From Astragalus membranaceus (lineage: Eukaryota; Streptophyta; Magnoliopsida; Fabales; Fabaceae), in NCBI GenBank assembly GCA_039519185.1, contig CM076846.1:107790442-107854441 (forward strand): a stretch of 64,000 nucleotides of DNA. The letters are read 5' to 3'. Shown here in pieces: positions 56,700 to 64,000 of the stretch. Each line of letters begins with the position of its first letter. The stretch's first letter is position 1. A model generated the notes under the pieces. It was not told where the DNA came from. It was given only the letters and a program-made list of their open reading frames with translations, and ran no database searches. The position numbers and the translations under genes are program-made.

Positions 56700-59600
56700 T
56701 TACTTTGAAATAAAAGCGATAGGCAAGTCCACAGCTTCCCAATTTTTGAGCTTCTCCTCAGCATGGCAACGGCGAACTAAACTGGTACCGCCTTCTTCAT
56801 CCTTTGAACCATTCTCAATAGCAGTGATCTGGTCTGGATCTAGCAACCCTGCACTCTTGAAGCTTTGACTGATGTCACTGATGGGGATCCTCTTTGACCA
56901 TGGATCCTGGCCTCTCAACTTGGCCAACCATTCACCTCTTCTCTCTTCAGCCAACTTCCTCCGTTCAACCTCGCTTGGGTGGTATCCCAACCCGTAACGA
57001 TCTTTGTTTCCTTTCAGTTGTACAGGAGCAAGAATTCCTTGTCCCGTTTTTCCCAAACCACGCCCCAGCTGGTATCCTTGATCCATCATGATCCTTGCCA
57101 CCATCTCTCCACTCCTTGACAGCTTTATCACGGGCGATGACGATTCACATCCGCCAAGCACAGCATTGGCAATTTCAAGAGATTGGAAAGAAGTCTCCAA
57201 AGACTCTTCAGCTGCTTCCACATAAGGGAACGGAGAAGACTTGTTAACTAGCATCTCTTCTTCTCCATACACCACCACAATTTTGTCATTAACCACGAAC
57301 TTAACCCTCTGGTGTAGAGATGAAGGAATAGCCCCAGCCATATGGATCCATGGCCTCCCGAGTAAACAACTGTATGAGGAGGATATGTCCATGACTTGAA
57401 AATTGATATAAAAAGTTTCTGGTCTTATTTGAATGGGGAATTCCATCTCTCCTATCACTTCTTTCTTTGACCCATCGAACGCCCTCACCAGAGTTGAGCT
57501 TGGCATCATAAAGGAACAATCAACATCCAGTTTGCTTACAGTTGACTGGGGCATTACATTCAAAGAAGAACCGTTGTCAATTAATACCCGCGCCAACACG
57601 AAATCTCCGCATTTGACTGAGATGTGCAAAGCTTGATTGTGTTTCTTTCCCTCTGGGGGAAGTTCTTCATCAGTGAAGGTCAGATGGTTGGCAGCTACAA
57701 TATTCCCAACTACTTCATCAAATTGGCCAACAGAGATATTCTGAGCAACATGTGCTTCATTCAGCACTTTCATGAGAGCAGTTCTATGCGCTTCTGAACT
57801 CATCAACAAAGACAACATCAAAATCTTGGCCGGAGTTTGGTTCATCTGATCGACCACTTTATAATCACTCTGTCTCACAATCTTGAGAAACTCATCTGTT
57901 TCAGGCTCTGCCCCTTTCTTCTTCTGAATATTCTCCGCCTCCTTTTCTTTACCCTTACGGGCTCTATCTTCGGCTTCTTTGGAGGACTCAACTCGACCAA
58001 ACTCAGGAGCATACATCCGACCGCTCCTTGTCATCCCGCTTGACCCAGTTATATTTCTAACAGTGGTGCTTGGAGAAACCCCTACTGAAGGTAAAGTGTT
58101 GTACTTCCACGGCACGGCGCTGTCTTTCTCATAAGGAAATGGAGCTGGGATTTCAATAACCAATGGCTGTGGTTTGGCTTGGACTGGTTTCGAATTATAC
58201 AATATCTCAATTGGCTTTCTGGCCTCTTTGCCATCATTGAACTGCAGCATTAGCACACTTTCTGCTTTCTCAACTACTTCCAACCGAACCACATAACGGT
58301 CCATCAAATCTTGCAAAACAGACTTAAAATCCTCACAAGCACCTGCACACGCAGGGTCAGCACACACACAACCTTTCTGAATTACCCCACAGCGACATAA
58401 CTCAGCATGTATGTCTTCCAAAGGAGTCTTGATACTCTCAACGTTCTTTATCATGATCTGGCTCCCAGAATCTTCTATAGCATTGGCAGACGGTGCCCCA
58501 TGACCTGGCAAGGGGTTAGTTGTCGTGCTCGGATTGTTCGGTTTAAAAGATAGCCAATTGGCATCAATTAGGTCTTGAACTATAAACTTGAACGCATAGC
58601 AATCTTCCACCGTGTGACCGACCCTTCCACTATGGAAAATACATGTGGCGTCAGCATTATATCCTCTGGGGAAAGGTGGTTGCACAGTCCTCATAGGGCG
58701 AGTCTTGACTAGATTCTTTGCAATGAGATGATTAAACAGCTCAGTATAAGTGATGGGAATTGGATCAAAACTGGTACGTTTCCTTTCTTGATGATTCTGA
58801 GTCCTGTGACCTGGATTATTCTGCGGCGGCTGAGCTGGAACAGAGAACGGAACTTTCTGCGGTGGAGCGTTGAAGGACGGACCTCCCCCTGCTATAATGA
58901 CATTTGTCTCTCCCTCTTTCTTCTTAGGGAAATTTGAAAAAGGTTTCTTCTGCCCACCAGAATTGCCAAAACCTCCGGCAATTTTCCCACTACGCAATCC
59001 ATGTTCGAGACGTTCCCCAATGATCACCATATCAGAGAAGCTAGAAGAGACACTACCCACCAATCGATCATAGTATATTCCTGGGAGAGTTTCCATGAAC
59101 ATATATACCATTTCCTTTTCTGTCAATGGTGGCTTCACTTGGGCTGCTACACTTCTCCACTTCTGGGCATATTCTTTAAATGATTCCCTGTCACCTTTGC
59201 TCATGAGTTGTAGTTGAGATCTGTCAGGTGCCAGATCCACATTGTACTGATACTGTTTAAGAAATGCCTCTGAGAGATCCTTCCAACTGTGAACTTCAGA
59301 GGATTGCAGCTGCATATACCAGTCTAGAGACGCTCTGGTCAGACTGTTCTGAAAGAAATGGATCAGCACCTTATCATCATGGGCATAAGCTGCCATCTTT
59401 CTGACATACATCGTTAGATGGCTGGAGGGACAGCCAGTGCCGCGGTATTTGTCAAAATCTGGTGCCTTGAATTTGGGAGGTATAACAACACCTGGGACAA
59501 GACACAGGTCCCGTGCATCTTTAGCCCTTGTACCTGACCCTTCCATTGCTCTCAACCGTTCTTCTAGTAAGTGATATCTGTCTCTTGGTTGTGAACTCTC

Positions 59601-60251
59601 AACCATCTGGCCCTGAGGATAGCTCCCTGGATTGAAATAATAACCCCCATATTGAGCGGGGTTTCCCATTTGATAAGCAGCATTTGGAGGATTCACAGCA
59701 ACCTCCGGAGCAGGAGCAGGCTGACTTGTCACCACAGGAATGGCTTCTGCAGTGGATGGTGTATAATTCATGGGCATCCCCCATGGATATACTTGTGCAT
59801 TTGGTTGTCTCTGACCGCTTGTCCCCGGAGAACCACCAACTTCTGGCCTGGGAGGAGGATGAACAGTTATAGCTTCAGCTGATGTAGGAGGAGAAACAAA
59901 GGTAACGCCCCCTTCTGGAGTTACGACTGCGGCGGCCCCAGCAGCGGCCCCACTTCTCAGAGTTTGCAGCATATTCATTACTTCAGCCATCTGGGCCTCC
60001 ATAGCGCCAACTTTAGTCTTCAAAGCTTGATTCTCCTGAGCCAGCTGCTCAGGGTTAAGGATCTCCACAACTGACTCATCTTGACCTCGGGGGTCCTCAT
60101 TCTCGAGATGTTGATTGCTAGCCATTAATCTTGCTTTGTAGACGGGTGGAATATCGGTGTTGGCGAACCCGCTTGCCTTTCGTTTCTGTTGGTAGAACAT
60201 TTTTATGAGTACAAGTATGAATGCGTAAATGAATGCAATGCATATGCACAT
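56700..60251 (-). CDS. Ogre gag-protease polyprotein with G-patch
   Basis: One unbroken 1183-residue frame. The likely start is M18 (60200), because the first 17 residues are hydrophobic and non-gag-like. Order: coiled coil (about 65-100), Pro-rich region (110-220), retrotransposon gag core (about 250-425, with KAPDFDKYRGTGCP and LDWYMQL), a C-x2-H-x5-H-x4-C finger (C537, H540, H546, C551), a second Cys cluster (C619-C639), a retropepsin with the D892-N-G-S motif and a C-terminal flap block (CLLGRPWIH at 962), then a G-patch at about 1059-1090 (GYQLGRGLGKTGQG...YGLGY). It would form the virus-like particle and cut the polyprotein. No stop or frame break is visible. Confidence 0.92.
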   Translation of the reverse strand: MCICIAFIYAFILVLIKMFYQQKRKASGFANTDIPPVYKARLMASNQHLENEDPRGQDESVVEILNPEQLAQENQALKTKVGAMEAQMAEVMNMLQTLRSGAAAGAAAVVTPEGGVTFVSPPTSAEAITVHPPPRPEVGGSPGTSGQRQPNAQVYPWGMPMNYTPSTAEAIPVVTSQPAPAPEVAVNPPNAAYQMGNPAQYGGYYFNPGSYPQGQMVESSQPRDRYHLLEERLRAMEGSGTRAKDARDLCLVPGVVIPPKFKAPDFDKYRGTGCPSSHLTMYVRKMAAYAHDDKVLIHFFQNSLTRASLDWYMQLQSSEVHSWKDLSEAFLKQYQYNVDLAPDRSQLQLMSKGDRESFKEYAQKWRSVAAQVKPPLTEKEMVYMFMETLPGIYYDRLVGSVSSSFSDMVIIGERLEHGLRSGKIAGGFGNSGGQKKPFSNFPKKKEGETNVIIAGGGPSFNAPPQKVPFSVPAQPPQNNPGHRTQNHQERKRTSFDPIPITYTELFNHLIAKNLVKTRPMRTVQPPFPRGYNADATCIFHSGRVGHTVEDCYAFKFIVQDLIDANWLSFKPNNPSTTTNPLPGHGAPSANAIEDSGSQIMIKNVESIKTPLEDIHAELCRCGVIQKGCVCADPACAGACEDFKSVLQDLMDRYVVRLEVVEKAESVLMLQFNDGKEARKPIEILYNSKPVQAKPQPLVIEIPAPFPYEKDSAVPWKYNTLPSVGVSPSTTVRNITGSSGMTRSGRMYAPEFGRVESSKEAEDRARKGKEKEAENIQKKKGAEPETDEFLKIVRQSDYKVVDQMNQTPAKILMLSLLMSSEAHRTALMKVLNEAHVAQNISVGQFDEVVGNIVAANHLTFTDEELPPEGKKHNQALHISVKCGDFVLARVLIDNGSSLNVMPQSTVSKLDVDCSFMMPSSTLVRAFDGSKKEVIGEMEFPIQIRPETFYINFQVMDISSSYSCLLGRPWIHMAGAIPSSLHQRVKFVVNDKIVVVYGEEEMLVNKSSPFPYVEAAEESLETSFQSLEIANAVLGGCESSSPVIKLSRSGEMVARIMMDQGYQLGRGLGKTGQGILAPVQLKGNKDRYGLGYHPSEVERRKLAEERRGEWLAKLRGQDPWSKRIPISDISQSFKSAGLLDPDQITAIENGSKDEEGGTSLVRRCHAEEKLKNWEAVDLPIAFISK

Positions 60252-60538
60252 GGCCTTATATTATTTTGTGTTTAGCGCCAGGAATCGTGAGATAACTTGC
60301 TCTTGTTATAAGCAAATATCGAAACATTTTAAAAGCGTGACGAACATTGGGATCAACAAGCGATAGGGCACATTTCCTTCGAGCTTTAAGCCAATCATAA
60401 GAAAGAAAGAGAGTACAAGAGTGCAATACAATATCTCCCAAAAAAAATACAATGCTCTTAGAAAATTACAACATTCTAAAGAAAAATTATAACTTCCTAG
60501 AGAACATTCTAAAAAGGAAAATTACAATGCACTGAAAT
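60252..60538 (-). other. Spacer between Ogre ORF1 and gag
   Basis: About 290 bp, AT-rich, with a repeated AAAATTACAA word near 60463-60525. No gene. Confidence 0.6.
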
Positions 60539-62701
60539 CTAGTAGCATATGGTCTTCAACTTCTGTTTCTTTTCTCTTTCTTTGCTTGCAGCAGCAGCTC
60601 CTTCAGCCTTTTCCATGAGTTCCTCAGTCAGGGCCTTGCAGAAATTCACAAACTCATACACATGGACTGGGGTATTGAAGGGGAGCATCTCAGCTTCAGC
60701 TCTCCTTAGCCTTCTGGGGACATCCTTTACAGCTTGATTAGCTAGCCATGCCAACTTTGAGAATTTACCCCTCCAAAGTCGGATCTCATCTCTTAGCTCT
60801 TTAACAATCTCTTGCTCTTCTATCTTGCCAATCAGTGCTAGGAAGCGCTGCTCCCAGTACTTTCTCTCCGCTTGTACTTGCCTATAAGACTCCCCTAGGT
60901 ACCGGAGATTCCTTGTCAGTTCATCAGATCTTTCTTGATCATACCTCATCATTTCTTGGTATTCTCTGAGAATATTCCCAATGGAATTTCTTTCTTGTTC
61001 AAGATTCTTCAGCTGCCTTTTCAACTCCACCAAGTGAGGTTCTTGTCTGGGCTCAGTCGCCACAATCTTCCATTCTTTGGCTTCTTCAAGGGCCTTTCTT
61101 GTTTTCTGCTTGTACCTTTGGAGTTCATCCCTAGCCCCCTTTAGGTATTTCTGAGCTTCTAGTTTACTCTCCTTTTCTGCTTTGAATCGCTTGACACCCT
61201 CCTCAACAGCTATCACCTTGATCTTGTTCTCTTCTTCTAACTTCTCCTTTTGTAGGGTTATTTTCTCCAACTTTGCTTGCAATGCCTTTTTCTCTTCCTC
61301 CGCTTTTGCTAAGGAAGATTTAACCTCATTCAACTCCTCAGGGGTAGGAAGGCGAGGTTTCGGCATCTCTTTCTCGACTGGCAGTGCCTCTTGGAAAGTT
61401 GGACGAGTACTTTGGATTCTTTCATGCAACCATTGGTAAAAAGTGACATCGCCAACCTTTTTCATGAGCTCATCTCTATCTTTACGGACCACAGTTTCCC
61501 ATGCCTTTGAGATTTTCCGAAGCAAACCCTTGTTCTTCGGATCTTCTTTGTCAAGGAAGATAGGAGTCAGCATGTCTTCAGTAGGCATATTCCTCATAGG
61601 GTACCCAAGCTGTCGAATAATCAAGGAAGGATTATAGTTGATGCAGCCTTGAGTACCTATTAGGGGCACGTTCTGAAAGTCTCCACACCGAAACACAACG
61701 GAGGGCCTGTTCTTCCAACATGAAGGAGTGTACCAGCGGACCTTGAGGGCATTAAGACTCCCTAAGGTATGCACCCACTCTTGGGCACTTTTGACCTCTA
61801 CCTCACAATTCAAGGCATAAGCCAACAGATCCGTAGCTGGATTCTTGTGAGCGATGACGTGGTTAAGGAGCCAAGCATATAGTACATGAAGGGAGCAGGC
61901 AATCTTCTTTTTCCCCAGCACTCGATGATGCGTAAAGGAGTAGTAAGTGTCCGCGAGTACGGCTGGTACTGGGTTAATTGGATTATCCTTGCTTATGAAG
62001 GCTAAGAACACCCCAATGGCAACCTCGTCAATGAACCTTTCAACTTGTGGGAAGAGGACAATCCCAAAGATAGTTAGTGCTAGCAACTGCTTAAAGGGAC
62101 CCCATCTGTTGGCTTGAGCATGAGACTTCATTAGGTCTTCAAAACAACTCAGTGAAAACCCCATTATACGGTTCTTTTTCTCTTTTCGAAGCTTTAACTC
62201 CCCCACTCCAACTTGCAGTAGCAAAGAGAGCCTCTGATCTGAATATTGATGCCCCTGGCACTGATAAGGCGTTGCTTCTGACTTAAAGAAACCTAAAATT
62301 TGCTCATACTCTTCTAAAGTTGGTGAGAGTTGGAAATCCTTGAAGATGAAACAGCGGATATCCGGATCATAGAACTGACTGAGGGCTTTCACAACATTTT
62401 CTTGAAGATCCAACTGCAGCAACCGAAGAATATTCCCATAAGCCTTTTCAAACAACCTACGCTCATCCGGTCCCATTAGAGAGGCACACTCTGTCAAACT
62501 GGCCACATCTGCTTTCTTTACTACTGGAAATCTCGAATTTAGCATACCCTCGCTTCTTGATCCCATGTCGTCTTGTTTTTTCACGCCTATGACAAGATTC
62601 CAAATTACTCCACGATTACCGGCAAACAAATTAGATGCATGAGGAATGCTGTATGAATTTTTCAGAATTTTGCTTATGTAATGCATGATGTTATGATGCA
62701 A
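60539..62701 (-). CDS. Ogre ORF1 protein, DUF7745-like with coiled coil
   Basis: This is an unbroken 720-residue frame upstream of gag, the position of the extra ORF1 that defines Ogre elements. I place the start at M46 (62566, MGSRSEGML), because the earlier 45 residues look like leader sequence. Residues about 60-440 form a globular part (DIRCFIFKDFQLSPTLEEYEQILGF, LFPQVERFIDEVAIGVFLAF, LADTYYSFTHHR) that resembles plant proteins catalogued as DUF7745 and related to the plant mobile domain. Residues about 450-650 are a long charged coiled coil (KAEEEKKALQAKLEKITLQKEK...). No enzyme motif is seen. The function in the element is unknown; a role in RNA or particle handling is a guess. Confidence 0.88.
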   Translation of the reverse strand: MHHNIMHYISKILKNSYSIPHASNLFAGNRGVIWNLVIGVKKQDDMGSRSEGMLNSRFPVVKKADVASLTECASLMGPDERRLFEKAYGNILRLLQLDLQENVVKALSQFYDPDIRCFIFKDFQLSPTLEEYEQILGFFKSEATPYQCQGHQYSDQRLSLLLQVGVGELKLRKEKKNRIMGFSLSCFEDLMKSHAQANRWGPFKQLLALTIFGIVLFPQVERFIDEVAIGVFLAFISKDNPINPVPAVLADTYYSFTHHRVLGKKKIACSLHVLYAWLLNHVIAHKNPATDLLAYALNCEVEVKSAQEWVHTLGSLNALKVRWYTPSCWKNRPSVVFRCGDFQNVPLIGTQGCINYNPSLIIRQLGYPMRNMPTEDMLTPIFLDKEDPKNKGLLRKISKAWETVVRKDRDELMKKVGDVTFYQWLHERIQSTRPTFQEALPVEKEMPKPRLPTPEELNEVKSSLAKAEEEKKALQAKLEKITLQKEKLEEENKIKVIAVEEGVKRFKAEKESKLEAQKYLKGARDELQRYKQKTRKALEEAKEWKIVATEPRQEPHLVELKRQLKNLEQERNSIGNILREYQEMMRYDQERSDELTRNLRYLGESYRQVQAERKYWEQRFLALIGKIEEQEIVKELRDEIRLWRGKFSKLAWLANQAVKDVPRRLRRAEAEMLPFNTPVHVYEFVNFCKALTEELMEKAEGAAAASKEREKKQKLKTICY

Positions 62702-63600
62702 AGTGCGGATGATGAGGATGTTTGTTATAAAGACAGATATTTACAGGTGGGGTTTTGAAAATTTAGGGCAGTATACCCTATATGCCACCCCATATAGGTA
62801 TTTAAGAAAGAGGAGGAAAAACATATTCTTTTTGATTTCGTTGTTTTTTCAAAAAAAACGTTGGCGGAAATGAGCTAAACTAGATGTAATAATGCAACAC
62901 ACAATTTTGGAAAAGCCCTTGTGACCTAAAAAGAGGTGAGACCTATGATCTAGGGCAATTTAAAGGGTAATCCTTCCATGTAGCTCTATTCACTCCCTCA
63001 CAAGGCCACCAGAGCTACAGTCCCTTTCACAAAACTCCCCACAAATGCAACAAACTGCTAGGTGTGAGGCATCATGAAAGAGCACAACTCTGGTTGAAAC
63101 TTTCGCAAGTAGCCAAACGGACAAAGGTCCTGATGGGCTCTCACTACTCGAATCCACTCTCCTAAGTTTTTGCAGACCTGGGTTATGGTCCCACTCAAAA
63201 CACATAGTCACAGGGTATAAGTGTAGTGTGTGTCAAGGGCATTTTCCCTAGTACTACCCCCACCTGAGATGAAAACCAGAGCAGTCCAGACAAAAGCAAG
63301 CAATAACAAGTTATCTACCCTAGGGTTCCATACCTAGAATATCTATAAACAAGGATATTGCTCACATTAGGAAGAGGAGCCAAGAAGAGGGGATCATGGG
63401 GATTGGAAGAATGCATGGGCATAAGCGATAAAAGAAAGGGAATAAAAGATGAGACAGGGAACAACATAGAAGAACACAAATGCGTACGCCTACAATCAAT
63501 GATAAGAAAGAAAGGCAAACAAGGTTTTAATCAAATCAACAATACATTAAACCACACATTTAAATTAGTTAGGCTTGACCCTCGTCTTTTTAAAAAAATG
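62702..63600 (-). other. Ogre 5' leader
   Basis: About 900 bp between primer site and ORF1 without a supported frame. Confidence 0.7.
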
Positions 63601-63618
63601 TCCCCAGCGGAGTCGCCA
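63601..63618 (-). other. Ogre primer binding site
   Basis: The minus strand reads TGGCGACTCCGCTGGGGA two bases from the LTR, the site characteristic of Ogre elements and reported as complementary to an arginine tRNA. Confidence 0.88.
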
Positions 63619-63620
63619 GC

Positions 63621-64000
63621 TGTTGCACCCAGAAAAATCCCCCGTTTGGGTTTCTCAATGTACAACATGGAAAATTTTTGGAGCCGCCACCAATATTTTA
63701 ATTTTAAGACCAAAACATTGAAAAAAGGTCTTTTGGACAAAGCGGATGGTCTTTTGAAAACTAGAGATATAGGTTCGGGGGTCTATTACGTGCGAGGAAG
63801 GTGTTAGCACCGCGCACGTCCTTTCTACCGAAAGGGAACCTCTAATTAAATGTGTGGTTTTAACGTTTGATTTGAAAAATATCTAGATTTGCCTATTTAT
63901 TTCTTGTTTGAAGATGAATGGGAAATTTTAACAAGAATTTTATTTTTGGGGGAAAAGGGTTTTTTTAGAAAAAGTGCTTGACGGGACATGGCCCGCTCCT
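63621..64000 (-). repeat. Ogre 5' LTR, cut by window end
   Basis: It matches 48838-49217 nearly base for base. The remaining 2.3 kb with the promoter lie outside the window. Confidence 0.92.

Larger units (their letters stand above)
48838..64000 (-). mobile_element. Ogre-type gypsy retrotransposon, right end cut by window
   Basis: The LTR starts at 48838 (TGTTGCACCCC) and its partner starts at 63621, so more than 15 kb are visible and the complete element would be about 17.5 kb. It reads on the minus strand: primer site 63601-63618, ORF1, gag-protease, a gap that matches the known Ogre intron position, RT with two RNases H, integrase, a minisatellite-bearing 3' region, polypurine tract and 3' LTR. 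Extra ORF1, great length and an archaeal-type RNase H identify the Ogre branch of Tat. The first parts of the two LTRs that can be compared are nearly identical (about four differences in the first 330 bp). Confidence 0.93.

Noticed and set aside
60539..62701. ORF1 as an independent host gene
   Set aside because: It lies between the Ogre primer site and gag in the right orientation, as in other Ogre elements.
63358..63807. Open frame across the Ogre leader, primer site and LTR
   Set aside because: It lies on the strand opposite to the element and crosses the primer site; no domain.

Overview
This window is a dense plant retrotransposon cemetery with no host gene that I can recognise. The element set points to a eudicot and most likely a legume: a very large Ogre-type Ty3/gypsy element with an extra ORF1, SIRE/Maximus Ty1/copia, Tekay/Del-like chromoviruses with 2.1-2.5 kb LTRs, a Tat/Retand-like gypsy, and a LARD-like non-autonomous element. 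The legume assignment is inference from element types, not from a gene.

Left half (1-35250) is one deep nest. The outermost layer is a broken Tork/Tnt1-like copia on the + strand; its surviving 3' two thirds lie at 32597-35250 and the rest is left of the window. Inserted in it is a decayed Tekay-like gypsy (called G1 here, minus strand) with its 3' LTR ending at 4603 and its 5' LTR at 31202-32596. Both G1 LTRs carry a SIRE LTR remnant at the same junction. G1 was then hit by three solo LTRs with exact 5-bp target duplications (2211-4387 CTAGG, 6579-8971 CTTTA, 9209-11343 ATTTT), by a SIRE copia tandem complex (11574-28243, minus strand), and by a CACTA-like DNA element (28619-30184). A younger Tekay gypsy (G2, 18884-27523) sits inside the third SIRE LTR, a few bases from its TATA box. 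Its two LTRs are almost identical although its coding region is badly broken.

Middle (35251-38300): a deleted hAT transposon (36106-37821) that keeps a BED zinc-finger exon and is flanked by unusual direct repeats of about 178 bp.

Right half (38300-64000): a Tat/Retand-like gypsy on the + strand (gag-protease, RT-RNase H, second RNase H, integrase). A LARD-like element (43659-48125, TSD ACGAG) splits its integrase, and an Ogre element on the minus strand (48838 to beyond the window end) interrupts it 3' of the integrase. The Ogre copy has ORF1, gag-protease with a G-patch, RT with two RNases H, integrase, and a 20-bp minisatellite in its 3' untranslated region.

The most unusual signals are regulatory-looking modules in the LTRs. 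(1) Arrays of AATCGATT at about 31-bp spacing lie directly upstream of the TATA box in two unrelated families (SIRE copia and Ogre gypsy). (2) An array of six stem-loops with covarying stems and a conserved loop lies in the transcribed part of the G2 LTR. (3) GC-rich palindromic word cassettes of different sequence occupy the corresponding part of related Tekay-like LTRs, and one of these words recurs in the unrelated LARD element.
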